Shown one piece after another: positions 44,349 through 53,474 of a DNA stretch of 55,175 nucleotides. Each line of letters opens with the position of its first letter. Within the stretch, counting starts at the first letter, position 1. The DNA comes from an uncultured Nitrospira sp. (lineage in GTDB: Bacteria > Nitrospirota > Nitrospiria > Nitrospirales > UBA8639). A program made the translations under genes and the position numbers. The notes under the pieces are model-generated. The model did no database searches, was not told where the DNA came from, and saw nothing but the letters and a program-made list of their open reading frames with translations. Where the stretch lies: the NCBI GenBank assembly GCA_902500695.1, contig CABVRQ010000003.1, positions 1 through 55,175 on the forward strand, given 5' to 3'.

Positions 44349-45640
44349 GTCAGTTCACTATTCTTCCGACCAAACATCCCCTTCGTGGTAGCGTGTCGGT
44401 GCCAGGGGACAAATCCATCACGCATCGTGCCCTCATTTTTGGAGCTTTGGCGCAGGGCCAGACACGTATTACTGGCTACTCTAAAGGAGAAGATTGCCTG
44501 AATACCCTTAGTGCGATTCGTGCTTTAGGGGCTGATGTGCAGGAAACGCCTGAGGGACTTGAGGTGACCGGCAAAGGGCTCTGGGGGCTGCAGGAACCTT
44601 CGAATGTTTTGGATTGTGGAAATTCCGGGACGGGTTTGCGCCTATTAGCCGGTGTGTTAGCCGGGCAAAATTTCTTTTCCGTTCTCACGGGTGATGCTTC
44701 TTTAAGAAGTCGTCCGATGGGACGGGTGGTCACACCTCTTCGTCAAATGGGGGCCGTCATTTCAGGAAGGCGTGGTGGTGAGTTGGCTCCTTTAGCTATT
44801 CAAGGGACCGGACTGAAGGCGATCCTCTACGAATCTCCCGTCGCAAGCGCCCAAATTAAATCGTGTGTCCTCTTGGGCGGTCTCTTTGCCGAAGGGACGA
44901 CTATTGTGAAGGAGCCTAGAAAATCCCGAGATCATACGGAGCGTCTCCTGGACTATTTTGGAGTCTCCCTCCAGGTTGATGGGTGCACCGTGCAGCTTCA
45001 AGGTCGACCCTCTTTTGATGGAAAACCGATTGCGGTCCCCGGAGATATCTCGGCTGCGGCGTTTTTCATGGTTGCCGCATCTATCGTTCCCGATTCGGAT
45101 ATCTTACTCACTGATATAGGGTTAAATCCTGAACGAACGGGTATTCTGGATATTCTCCTGGAGATGGGGGCTGATATCACCATCGTCAATCAACGTGAAA
45201 TATCGGGGGAACCAGTAGGTGACATCCGTGTGCGGTCTGCTCCGCTGAGGGGAGTGACCATTGGGCCTGAACTCATTCCCAAAACGATTGATGAATTGCC
45301 TATAGTGTGTGTGGCTGCCGCTTTGGCCCATGGCCAGACACGCATTACCGGAGCACAAGAACTTCGGGTGAAAGAGACCGATCGCATTCGAGCTATGGCG
45401 ACGGAATTATCGCGTCTCTGCGTTGAAGTTGAGGAACAGCCGGATGGATTAATCATCAATGGAGGTTCCCTTCTTAAGGGTGCGATTTGTCAGAGTTATG
45501 GCGATCATCGGGTTGTGATGTCATTGGCCATTTGCGGATTAGTGGCAGAGTCTCCGGTTACCATTGAGGATGTGGCTTGCGTTGAAACCTCTTTCCCGGG
45601 ATTCAAGGATAAGCTGTTGGATTTATTGACAAATTCTTAG
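44345..45640 (+). CDS. aroA: 3-phosphoshikimate 1-carboxyvinyltransferase (EPSP synthase)
   Basis: Joins PEP to shikimate-3-phosphate, 431 aa. Motifs VPGDKSITHRALIFGALA, LDCGNSGTGLRLLAG and LRVKETDRIRAMA are complete. Its start overlaps the tyrA stop. The -35 element of the following promoter lies over its last codons and stop. Confidence 0.96.
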   Translation: MSQFTILPTKHPLRGSVSVPGDKSITHRALIFGALAQGQTRITGYSKGEDCLNTLSAIRALGADVQETPEGLEVTGKGLWGLQEPSNVLDCGNSGTGLRLLAGVLAGQNFFSVLTGDASLRSRPMGRVVTPLRQMGAVISGRRGGELAPLAIQGTGLKAILYESPVASAQIKSCVLLGGLFAEGTTIVKEPRKSRDHTERLLDYFGVSLQVDGCTVQLQGRPSFDGKPIAVPGDISAAAFFMVAASIVPDSDILLTDIGLNPERTGILDILLEMGADITIVNQREISGEPVGDIRVRSAPLRGVTIGPELIPKTIDELPIVCVAAALAHGQTRITGAQELRVKETDRIRAMATELSRLCVEVEEQPDGLIINGGSLLKGAICQSYGDHRVVMSLAICGLVAESPVTIEDVACVETSFPGFKDKLLDLLTNS

Positions 45641-45653
45641 CGACCATTATAAT
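45626..45653 (+). promoter_or_regulatory. Consensus sigma-70 promoter upstream of cmk
   Basis: Perfect TTGACA (45626-45631) and perfect TATAAT (45648-45653) with a 16-base spacer. The -35 overlaps the end of aroA, and transcription would begin near 45660, about 48 bases before the cmk start. It would let cmk-plsC-rpsA be strongly expressed independently of the aromatic genes. It is the best promoter match in the window. Confidence 0.75.
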
Positions 45654-45707
45654 GCTTCAGAAATTAGTTGATAAGAGGAGAACAGGGCCGTTCAACGTCG
45701 TCGGTTA

Positions 45708-46367
45708 ATGATCACTATTGACGGTCCAGCTGGAGTCGGGAAAAGCACTGTGGCCAAGTGTTTGGCTACACGTCTCGGATATGTTTACCTGGATACGGGT
45801 GCTTTATATCGAGCGATTGCCTGGAAAGTTGAGGAAGACCAAATAGACCCGAACAATCCTGCTCACATCCAAGGACTTCTTGCACGGACAGATCTGAGAC
45901 TGATGCTGAGTGGGGATGGCCTTTCCGTTTGGGTTGATGGGCAGGCTATTAACCAGGAGGCCATCAGAACACCAGCCATTAGCCAATTGGCATCCTGCGT
46001 TGCGGCAATTCAGCCTGTCAGGGACTGGTTACTCCCGATTCAGCGAAAAATTGGCGGTGAAGTTGGGGTTATCGCTGAAGGAAGGGATATGGGGACACGG
46101 GTGTTCCCAAGTGCTGATGTGAAGTTTTTTCTGGATGCGGAATTGGAGGTTCGAGCGAACCGGCGCCAACAAGAATTGGGTCAACAAGGGAAAGCCATTG
46201 ATCTGGAGACGGTGCGTGACGACATGGCGGTCCGAGATGATCGTGACCGGACCAGAATGGTTGACCCGTTACGGCCGGCGCCTGAGGCGATCATGATCGA
46301 CACCTCTAGACAATCTGTTGAAGAAGTTGTTGGACGTATGATGCAAATCATAGCGGATCGTTTGTGA
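45708..46367 (+). CDS. cmk: Cytidylate kinase
   Basis: Phosphorylates CMP and dCMP, 219 aa. Walker A is DGPAGVGKST (5-14), followed by YLDTGALYRAIAWK and GRDMGTRVFP. Its stop overlaps the GTG start of the next gene (GTGA), so cmk and plsC are coupled. The cmk-(plsC)-rpsA order is common. Confidence 0.95.
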   Translation: MITIDGPAGVGKSTVAKCLATRLGYVYLDTGALYRAIAWKVEEDQIDPNNPAHIQGLLARTDLRLMLSGDGLSVWVDGQAINQEAIRTPAISQLASCVAAIQPVRDWLLPIQRKIGGEVGVIAEGRDMGTRVFPSADVKFFLDAELEVRANRRQQELGQQGKAIDLETVRDDMAVRDDRDRTRMVDPLRPAPEAIMIDTSRQSVEEVVGRMMQIIADRL

Positions 46368-47029
46368 GTGGAGCGGCCTACGGGCTGTTATGGATCCTGT
46401 TTAATGGGTTGGCGCGTCTCCTGTTTCGATTTCGGACAGAGGGTTCCCAACATTTTCCCAAGACAGGCGGAATCATCGTTGCGGCTAACCATGCCAGCTA
46501 CCTTGATATTCCCCTGTTAGGGTGCGCGATTCCGCGGAGGGGGTTTTTTTTAGGGAGAGCGAGCTTATTCCCCAATCGGTACATGAATTGGGCCTTGCAA
46601 AAGCTTGGCTGGATCCCTCTGAAAACCCACAAACTGGACAGGAAAGCCTTTGGACAGGCACTCTCTCACTTGCAAGCAGGTGAACCCGTAGTTATTTTCC
46701 CTGAGGGAACAAGGACGGAGGACGGGTCCTTGCAAATCGGGAAGCCTGGCCTAGGCTATTTAGTGGCTGAATCAAAATGCCAGGTGATTCCTGTTTATAT
46801 TTCTGGTACCTTTACAGTTCTTCCCATTCGTGCAAGATGGCCACGGTTGTTTCCGGTAAGGGTCAGCTTTGGGAAACCATTGAAATTTTGTAAAAAAGAT
46901 AATGGGGAGAGTGCCAAATCATTTTATGAAGACGTATCGACAACTGTGATGGATCATATTGCTCAGTTGGGTGGGGTTCCCTCTCCAAACAGGCAGATGT
47001 ATGAGACAGATTTAAGAAGCAAATTGTGA
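46364..47029 (+). CDS. plsC: 1-acyl-sn-glycerol-3-phosphate acyltransferase
   Basis: Adds the second acyl chain to make phosphatidic acid at the inner membrane, 221 aa. The catalytic H-x4-D motif is H43-D48 in NHASYLDIP and the substrate motif is FPEGTRTEDG. An N-terminal hydrophobic helix (about 5-22) would anchor it. It complements PlsX and PgsA elsewhere in the window. Confidence 0.92.
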   Translation: MSGAAYGLLWILFNGLARLLFRFRTEGSQHFPKTGGIIVAANHASYLDIPLLGCAIPRRGFFLGRASLFPNRYMNWALQKLGWIPLKTHKLDRKAFGQALSHLQAGEPVVIFPEGTRTEDGSLQIGKPGLGYLVAESKCQVIPVYISGTFTVLPIRARWPRLFPVRVSFGKPLKFCKKDNGESAKSFYEDVSTTVMDHIAQLGGVPSPNRQMYETDLRSKL

Positions 47030-47089
47030 GACTAATCATGGCAATCACCATTTAACCCGCCAAACTCTGCTGGAGGTATCAAAAGTCGG

Positions 47090-48796
47090 ATGAATACTCT
47101 TACTCAACAACCTGAAAAAATGGATCGCGAAACTCTTGCCGCGTTATACGATGAAACGTTTAAAAATATTGAAGAAGGAACGATAACCGAAGGCAGGGTC
47201 ATTGATATCCAGCGAGATCGAGTGGTGGTGGATATTGGCTATAAGTCTGAAGGCATGATCCCTGCCGACCAATTCTCTCCGGAAGAGTTGGAACAGCTGG
47301 CGGTAAATGATCCGGTTCAAGTGTATATTGAGCAATGCGAAGATGCAGATGGTAATTTGCTCCTCTCCAAAGAAAAAGCCGACAAGATGAAAGTTTGGGA
47401 GGATTTGGAAGTTGCCCACAAAGATGAAAAACAAGTTCAAGGGAAAGTCATTTCTCGTATCAAGGGTGGCATGATCGTTGATATTGGCGTGAAGGCCTTT
47501 TTGCCAGGATCGCAAATTGACTTAACGCCGGTCAGAGACCTGGATGGGCTGGTCGGGAAAACGTATAACTTTAAAATTATTAAGATTAATCATCGTCGAG
47601 GCAATGTGGTGGTCTCCCGACGGGCTCTTCTAGAAGAAACCCGCGACAAACGAAGACAATCGACTTTGTCTACGTTGTCTGAAGGGCAGTTGATTGAAGG
47701 GACTGTGAAGAACATAACGGATTATGGGGCTTTCTTGGACTTGGGTGGCATTGATGGTTTGTTGCATATCACCGATATTTCCTGGGGCCGTGTGGGGCAT
47801 CCATCCGACATGTTCTCCATTGGAGATCGTGTTGAAGTCCTAGTATTGAAATACGACCGGGAAACGGGACGTATCTCTCTGGGCGTTAAGCAAAAATCTC
47901 CAGACCCTTGGACCAAAGTTGAAGAAAAGTATCCGTCAAGAAGTCGCGTGAATGGTAGGGTTGTGAGCCTGACCGATTATGGGGCATTCGTCGAATTGGA
48001 GCCAGGTGTTGAGGGTTTGGTCCATGTGTCGGAAATGTCTTGGACCCATGAAGTTCGCCATCCCTCAAAAGTGGTGTCCGTGGGCGATACGATTGAGGCT
48101 CAAGTGCTTCATGTTGACCAGCATAGCCGGAAAATTTCTCTTGGTATGAAACAAACGGCTCCAAACCCCTGGGATATAATTGAGGACAAGTACCCTGAAG
48201 GTACAGAGATTGAGGGCAAAGTAAAAAGTGTGACCGATTTTGGCGCCTTTGTAGGTTTAGATGAAGGTGTCGATGGGTTGATCCATATTTCTGATATGTC
48301 ATGGACCAAGCATATTAAGCATCCTTCTGAGCTGTTCAAGAAGGGGCAATCGGTCAAAGCCGTTATTTTGAAAATTGATAAAGAAAAAGAGCGGTTATCT
48401 TTGGGGTATAAGCAGCTGATCTCGGATCCATGGGTCTCTGATATTCCACAGCAATATCATGTTGGAGAAGTCACCAACGGCAAAGTTTCAAAAATCGCTG
48501 ACTTTGGGGTATTTGTGGAATTAGACGGCGGGGTTGAAGGGTTAATACATATCAGTGAGATCGGGCCGGATGTACAGGAGCGGCTTGAGGAAAAGTTTGC
48601 TGTTGGTCAGGAAGTCGCCGCGAAAATCGTCAAGGTGGACTGTGATGATCGGAAAATTGCTTTAAGTCTTTGGGAGCATTTGAAGGATCTGGAGCAAAGC
48701 GAGGTTGAAGAGTTTAATAGCTCTCAAGGCAGTGTCGACCAGAGCCTTGGGCGAGTTGTTCAAAAGAAAGAAGACCAAGGGGATGAGGGCGAATAG
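47090..48796 (+). CDS. rpsA: 30S ribosomal protein bS1
   Basis: RNA-binding protein that recruits mRNA to the ribosome, 568 aa with six S1 (OB-fold) repeats, as in the full-length Gram-negative form. Typical repeat cores are VVVDIGYKSEGMIPADQF, GAFLDLGGIDGLLHITDISW, GAFVELEPGVEGLVHVSEMSW and GVFVELDGGVEGLIHISEIG. The C-terminal about 30 residues are charged. It lies after plsC and before sppA. Confidence 0.96.
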   Translation: MNTLTQQPEKMDRETLAALYDETFKNIEEGTITEGRVIDIQRDRVVVDIGYKSEGMIPADQFSPEELEQLAVNDPVQVYIEQCEDADGNLLLSKEKADKMKVWEDLEVAHKDEKQVQGKVISRIKGGMIVDIGVKAFLPGSQIDLTPVRDLDGLVGKTYNFKIIKINHRRGNVVVSRRALLEETRDKRRQSTLSTLSEGQLIEGTVKNITDYGAFLDLGGIDGLLHITDISWGRVGHPSDMFSIGDRVEVLVLKYDRETGRISLGVKQKSPDPWTKVEEKYPSRSRVNGRVVSLTDYGAFVELEPGVEGLVHVSEMSWTHEVRHPSKVVSVGDTIEAQVLHVDQHSRKISLGMKQTAPNPWDIIEDKYPEGTEIEGKVKSVTDFGAFVGLDEGVDGLIHISDMSWTKHIKHPSELFKKGQSVKAVILKIDKEKERLSLGYKQLISDPWVSDIPQQYHVGEVTNGKVSKIADFGVFVELDGGVEGLIHISEIGPDVQERLEEKFAVGQEVAAKIVKVDCDDRKIALSLWEHLKDLEQSEVEEFNSSQGSVDQSLGRVVQKKEDQGDEGE

Positions 48797-48853
48797 GCCT
48801 CAGAGGCAGGATGATTGGATGAATAGGGGGCTTTATGGCCAATCCCGAATACT

Positions 48854-49732
48854 ATGAGTAATGGGTATCCTCGATGGAAACGGGTTCTGTGGATGATTCT
48901 CGGAGGCCTTGTCCTGTTTAGTGTTGGGAAAAGCCTCATTCCTGAGTTATTGTTAGCAGGTAAGGATGGTGTCGCCATCGTTCGGGTTGAGGGTCCCATT
49001 CTTGATTCGTTTCAGACTGTCGAGGAACTTAAAAAATTTGCTGACGATCCCTTGGTCAAAGCAATCGTGGTGAGGATTGATAGCCCTGGTGGGGCCGTGG
49101 CGCCTTCTCAGGAAATTTACAATGCCGTCAAGAGAGTGAGAAAAGAAAAGAATAAAACGGTGATCGCATCCATGGGCACAGTGGCAGCTTCCGGAGGCTA
49201 TTACATTGCGGTGGCCACTGATCGCATCCTGGCTAATCCTGGGACTTTGACCGGAAGCATTGGCGTCATTATGCAATTGGCGAATTTCCATGAGTTACTT
49301 GAAAAAATCGGTGTCAAAAATTTTGTAGTCAAAAGTGGAAAATATAAAGATATTGGCTCTCCCTTTCGTCCCATGAATGATGAAGATCGTAAGGTATTGG
49401 AGTTGGTGATGACTGATGTCCATCGTCAATTTATCGATGCAGTGGCCGAGGGGCGGTCTCTGGATGTAGCAGAGGTCGAGCAGTTAGCCGATGGGCGAGT
49501 CTTTACGGGGCAGCAGGCCAAGTCCATCTTATTAGTTGATGATATCGGCGATTTGCATGATGCCATTAAGTTGGCTGGCGAATTAGGCGGGATTGAGGGG
49601 GAGCCTCGGGTCATGGAGGTGAGCAAGCCGTTTGCATTCAGGGATTTACTTGAAAACACATTCCTTGGAAGCGTTCGCACCTTTGCTACGACTCATTTCT
49701 CCACCCCATTGCTGTACCTTTGGGTGGCTTGA
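48854..49732 (+). CDS. sppA: Signal peptide peptidase SppA
   Basis: Membrane-bound serine peptidase that degrades cleaved signal peptides, 292 aa, the short single-domain form. One N-terminal anchor (about 10-27). The nucleophile is S113 in GTVAASGGYYIA and the general-base Lys lies in SGKYKDIGSPFR (161-172); LTGSIGVI is also conserved. Located between rpsA and the ihfB-like gene. Confidence 0.93.
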   Translation: MSNGYPRWKRVLWMILGGLVLFSVGKSLIPELLLAGKDGVAIVRVEGPILDSFQTVEELKKFADDPLVKAIVVRIDSPGGAVAPSQEIYNAVKRVRKEKNKTVIASMGTVAASGGYYIAVATDRILANPGTLTGSIGVIMQLANFHELLEKIGVKNFVVKSGKYKDIGSPFRPMNDEDRKVLELVMTDVHRQFIDAVAEGRSLDVAEVEQLADGRVFTGQQAKSILLVDDIGDLHDAIKLAGELGGIEGEPRVMEVSKPFAFRDLLENTFLGSVRTFATTHFSTPLLYLWVA

Positions 49733-49832
49733 CCCGGATAGGCAAGATGGATCAATTACTCCTATTGAGGAGCTATACTCATTCGCAAAATTCAAGTTTG
49801 GAAAAGCGAGGCTCTGTGAGAAGGAGGATCGG

Positions 49833-50126
49833 ATGACAAAAGCGGATCTCATCGAAAAGTTGGCGGAAAAGGCTCCCCAATTGAGTCGAAGACAAGCCGA
49901 GTTAGTGGTCAACACCATTTTTGATTCTATCCGTGATTCCTTAAAGCGTGGAGAAAAAACAGAAATTCGCGGGTTTGGAAGTTTCCGTCTCAGGCACCGC
50001 CAGACCAAAGAGGGGCGTAACCCCAAAACCGGAGAATCGGTGTCTGTCCCAGAAAAGCGCATGCCGTTTTTTAAAGCCGGTAAAGAGATCAAAGAATTGT
50101 TAAACCCTGAATTACCCTCTGTCTAA
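49833..50126 (+). CDS. ihfB: IHF/HU family DNA-bending protein (IHF-beta-like)
   Basis: A 97-aa nucleoid protein starting at 49833 after a perfect AGAAGGAGG site; the longer frame runs back through sppA and is not used. The segment EIRGFGSFRLRHR followed by GRNPKTGE, with the intercalating Pro in the arm, is closest to IHF-beta. The rpsA-ihfB neighbourhood, here with sppA between, supports this over a plain HU. The four-repeat PCP_red gene follows after 3 bases. Confidence 0.88.
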   Translation: MTKADLIEKLAEKAPQLSRRQAELVVNTIFDSIRDSLKRGEKTEIRGFGSFRLRHRQTKEGRNPKTGESVSVPEKRMPFFKAGKEIKELLNPELPSV

Positions 50127-50129
50127 GAC

Positions 50130-51116
50130 ATGTCTACGGCTGAGCCATCTCAAACTGAGCAAGATATTCCCTGGACGGAAGAGGCTTCGTCTCGACTGGA
50201 ACGCGCTCCTTCGTTCCTGAGAGGCATGGTGCGCCGTCTTGCAGAAAAAAAGGCCAAAGAATTGGGATATGCAGAAATTACGGCTGAAATTTTAGACCAA
50301 TTTAAGCAGCAAATGATGGGCTCGATGGGGGGGGCGGCAGGCATGACTCAGGCCGTCGAAGATATGGCTCAAGGCAAACTCCCCTGGACCGCCGAGGCGC
50401 GGAAGCGACTTGAGGCCGTTCCAGAGTTCATGCGAAGCATGATTGGCAGGATCGCTGAAGATGTGGCCAAAGAACGTGGCCATATGGAAGTGAATGTGGA
50501 ATTATTTGAAAAGGTCGAATCTTTAGGTGATTTTCCGCTCGAAAAGAGCGTGCCTATGGAATGGACAGATGAAGCTTTGGCTTTGTTGAATAAACGCATT
50601 GAGGATTCACCTCCGATTGCCATGGAATTTGTGACGGATATGTTAAAGCGGGACGCCGAAGATTTAGCCCGTGAGCAAGGGATCGTGAAAATTGATGCTG
50701 AGACGTTGATTCGCCTCTGGGAGGCTCCGCCCACACAGGTGGCATGGACGGATGAGGCTTGGAAGCGTCTTCATACCTCACCGGATTTTGTCCGAAGCGG
50801 CATTCGAAAAGCTGCGGAACGCCGTGCGAGAAAACTCGGGCTTACCACTATCGACTCTGAACACCTCACCACCTTTCGAAATGAAGCAATGATGAAAGCC
50901 GTCAAGCGGATTCGAAGTTTTGGCTATCAGGAACTGACCTTTGATGCGTTTGGCGATGCCATGCAAAAAGTTAAACGATTAAAGGGGAATGAGCAGGCGG
51001 AACATCGCTTGGATGAGATCCGGGATTACATGAAGAAAAAGCCCGATGTAGGTTTATTGGGTGATGAACTGATGACCCGCTTCCGGAAATTTTTAAAAGG
51101 AGAGGGCAAGCTGTAA
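50130..51116 (+). CDS. Protein with four tandem PCP_red (protochlorophyllide reductase-like) domains
   Basis: A 328-aa soluble protein made of about four repeats of a roughly 45-residue helical unit, at about 13-58, 84-128, 143-197 and 204-250. Each opens with a W-T-x-E/D-A motif (W15, W86, W145, W206), then a Pro-Phe-x-Arg turn and a helix rich in Ala and Arg, ending G-x-x-x-I/V. This matches the small PCP_red domain (PF08369) at the C-terminus of the light-independent protochlorophyllide reductase B subunit. The third repeat has an insertion. The last 75 residues form a charged tail. No other bacteriochlorophyll gene is near, so the role here is unknown. It is probably co-transcribed with ihfB. 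Confidence 0.8.
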   Translation: MSTAEPSQTEQDIPWTEEASSRLERAPSFLRGMVRRLAEKKAKELGYAEITAEILDQFKQQMMGSMGGAAGMTQAVEDMAQGKLPWTAEARKRLEAVPEFMRSMIGRIAEDVAKERGHMEVNVELFEKVESLGDFPLEKSVPMEWTDEALALLNKRIEDSPPIAMEFVTDMLKRDAEDLAREQGIVKIDAETLIRLWEAPPTQVAWTDEAWKRLHTSPDFVRSGIRKAAERRARKLGLTTIDSEHLTTFRNEAMMKAVKRIRSFGYQELTFDAFGDAMQKVKRLKGNEQAEHRLDEIRDYMKKKPDVGLLGDELMTRFRKFLKGEGKL

Positions 51117-51180
51117 CTGGTTTTGATTCTTCCTGTTTTGGATTGTGACGTTTTGAAATCTTCCTGAAATTGCCCTCTTC

Positions 51181-51807
51181 TTACTTCCCCTGAGCCCCTT
51201 CTTTCGCGAGTTGATCGACAAGATCATTTTCCGGATTACCGGAGTGAGCCTTCACTTTGACCCAGTGAATAGAGATGCCTGATTCGATGACCGTCTGAGC
51301 GTAGGCTTGGGTAAACGGCAGTTTGGTGCGCCAGGTTCCGGTTACCCAATTTTCCAATCCTTGGTAATCAAAGTAGATCGTCATTTCTGTAATCCCTTGG
51401 GATTGACACCATTTGACGGCTTTGAGGATGGCAAGAATTTCACCAGCGACATTTCGGTGGTTCATGGCGGACTGCGGAATATCGTTCCCCTTGTCCCGAT
51501 AAATTTCTACACCATTTTTTTTGGCCAGTAACCCCCATCCCAGTCGAAGAGAGCCATCCTTTTGTGGAAAGCAGGATCCATCTACCCAAACTTCTATCGT
51601 CGAGGCCGATGTTGCTGCTGCTACTGAAGCTGGCTTCTTCTTGATTGGTTCACTGCTTAAACGAAAAGAAAGAAATGCTTCGGCTTCTTCTCGGGTGGAG
51701 AAAGCTTTATATTCGGCTCCTGGAAAATGATGTACTTGGGCACGGCAGGCATCCCAACTCTCAAAGATGCCAATCTTGCGACCGCAGCGAACGGCATAGA
51801 ATTTCAT
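51181..51807 (-). CDS. rnhA: Ribonuclease HI with N-terminal Cauli_VI-type domain
   Basis: Cleaves the RNA strand of RNA-DNA hybrids, 208 aa. The N-terminal about 47 residues (FYAVRCGRKIGIFESWDACR) form the hybrid-binding domain also found in eukaryotic RNase H1. After a Lys/Ala-rich linker comes the RNase H fold with catalytic D76 (WVDGSC), E123 (VAGEILAI), D147 (YFDYQG) and D198 (NDLVDQLAK), and H188. All catalytic residues are present. Transcribed toward the PCP_red gene; the two genes are convergent. Confidence 0.93.
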   Translation of the reverse strand: MKFYAVRCGRKIGIFESWDACRAQVHHFPGAEYKAFSTREEAEAFLSFRLSSEPIKKKPASVAAATSASTIEVWVDGSCFPQKDGSLRLGWGLLAKKNGVEIYRDKGNDIPQSAMNHRNVAGEILAILKAVKWCQSQGITEMTIYFDYQGLENWVTGTWRTKLPFTQAYAQTVIESGISIHWVKVKAHSGNPENDLVDQLAKEGAQGK

Positions 51808-51902
51808 GAAGGCTTAGCGTGTGGGGTATTCACAATGGAGATCTTTTCGCTACGAACACTGCTTAACCCGGGCATTTCCCATAACGTTTGATTTTAGATT
51901 TG

Positions 51903-53090
51903 CTACGGTCTGGCTCCGCCTTGCAGGGCTTTGATTCTACCTTTAGCCAGGTCAACTTTTGTCATTTCCCCAGGATTGTCCCCTGCCAGTATTAGGAAAG
52001 TTTCATATTCTTGAATGGCGCGTTTGGGATTATGGGATTCATAAGCTTCCGCCAAATTGAATCGGGCTTGGGCATAGTTTGGCTGCAAGGCCAAAGCCTG
52101 CTCATAGGTTTCGATAGCCTTGGGTAATTTTCCAAGTTGCGCCAGGACTGAGCCGTAACTATTTAGGATAACTGCTGAGTATGGCTGGATGGTCAGGGCC
52201 TGCTCCAGGGTGGTTGTGGCTTCTGGAAGTCTGCCCATGCTTCGTAATGCCAATCCAAGACGATGGTGGGCTTCCGCTAATTGTTTCGGATCAGAAAATC
52301 CATATTGAATGGCTTTTTGATAGGCGTCAACGGCTATTTCTGGCTCCTTGTTGCCACAGGACGCAAATAAGGCAATCTCCCCCCTGGCAAATTGCTGAAG
52401 TCCTAAAAATTCTTTTTCGGACCCTAATTGTCCTCTTGTGCCCGGGAGGTCCTTCTCCGGGAGATCTGGATCCTCAATAAAAGAAAGAAACTTTGAATGA
52501 TTGCCGTCTAAAAGCGTTTCATAGGGATCAAGAACGAAAACCGCCATGACCAGTTGGTCCTCTTTCCCATGGGTGTGGCGCATGAAATATTGATGGGTGG
52601 AGGTGGCTTCTCCCGTCCGATGCAGTGTGCCAGAATCGGGGGTTTGCTCTCTTAGGAGTTGAGAAGAATGAAAAAAGAATTCACGAGCCGGAGGTAATTG
52701 CGCCAGAGTATGGCGGAGTTTCGGATAATCTTCTAAGGAAAGACCAAGCGGGAATACGGTGATGACCCCCACAAGGGTCTGGTCTTCATTAAACATAAAC
52801 CATTGTGCTTGCTTGTTGGGTGAGGCGGTTTCACGAAAGATTTCGTTTCCTCCACCCCATGGAGACGCCTGCAACCCTGGTTGCAGCCAACTTGTTTGAG
52901 CCTCTGCTTTGGTTTGGCACAAAGTGGCCTTTCCTAAGAGATTGAGGTCGCTCTCGGAAGGCGGAAGGTCGGAGGGAGGGGGGGCGCTGGCGCAATGTGG
53001 GAGTAAGCAAAAAAGTAGAAATGCTTTGAGGAAATTTGTCGGCTTTTTGCGGAGTCGATTATGATAGATGATCGTTTTTACCATTATCAT
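51903..53090 (-). CDS. Exported TPR-repeat protein, probable lipoprotein
   Basis: A 395-aa protein with a basic then hydrophobic N-terminus (FLKAFLLFCLLPHC) ending in a Cys; the lipobox is imperfect, so it is either a lipoprotein or a cleaved secreted protein. The middle (about 50-240) is unassigned. The last about 140 residues carry three to four TPR units (AEAHHRLGLALRSMGRLPEA, AVILNSYGSVLAQLGKLPKA, AQARFNLAEAYES), which serve protein contacts. The ATG at 53084 is an alternative start. No functional partner is evident nearby. Confidence 0.75.
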   Translation of the reverse strand: MIMVKTIIYHNRLRKKPTNFLKAFLLFCLLPHCASAPPPSDLPPSESDLNLLGKATLCQTKAEAQTSWLQPGLQASPWGGGNEIFRETASPNKQAQWFMFNEDQTLVGVITVFPLGLSLEDYPKLRHTLAQLPPAREFFFHSSQLLREQTPDSGTLHRTGEATSTHQYFMRHTHGKEDQLVMAVFVLDPYETLLDGNHSKFLSFIEDPDLPEKDLPGTRGQLGSEKEFLGLQQFARGEIALFASCGNKEPEIAVDAYQKAIQYGFSDPKQLAEAHHRLGLALRSMGRLPEATTTLEQALTIQPYSAVILNSYGSVLAQLGKLPKAIETYEQALALQPNYAQARFNLAEAYESHNPKRAIQEYETFLILAGDNPGEMTKVDLAKGRIKALQGGARP

Positions 53091-53262
53091 CGTCTCTTGG
53101 GGATGGATGGTCGATGGTGGAAGGGAATTGTGACTTGGGTGCTAGAGTCCGAGTTTGGTAGTGGGTGCCACATGCACAATCAAGAAGGTCTCCATCCTAC
53201 TTGAGATGACACGACCCACAACCGTGCGGAGAAGGAATTGATTCAGAAAAGTTGCAATATCA

Positions 53263-53337
53263 TGGTGGGCGATACTGGGATCGAACCAGTGGCCTCTTCC
53301 GTGTGAAGGAAGCGCTCTTCCACTGAGCTAATCGCCC
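53263..53337 (-). tRNA. tRNA-Val (anticodon CAC)
   Basis: Reading the minus strand, the acceptor stem is GGGCGAT/ATCGCCC, the D arm is TAGCTCAGTGGAAGAGC, the anticodon stem is CTTCC/GGAAG with loop TTCACAC (anticodon CAC, codon GUG), and the T arm contains GGTTCGATCCC. The discriminator is A and the 3' CCA is encoded (53263-53265). Length 75 with CCA. All stems pair well. Confidence 0.95.
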
Positions 53338-53346
53338 GCGGGAGGC

Positions 53347-53375
53347 AATTTATCACAATGCTATGAAGGGAGCAA
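53347..53375 (-). promoter_or_regulatory. Possible promoter of the tRNA-Val gene
   Basis: On the minus strand, TTGCTC and TAAATT are separated by exactly 17 bases, and the -10 ends 9 bases before the mature tRNA 5' end, leaving a leader of a few bases. Both hexamers are imperfect (3 and 4 matches), so the call rests mainly on position. Confidence 0.4.
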
Positions 53376-53474
53376 CGAAGTCTGAGGTGGCGGCAATGCT
53401 TTTCTTGACGGTTGGAGAAAGTGTGGAGTAGGCTGAGAAGAGGTGTTTCATCGACTTGACCAAGGAGGTGCACC

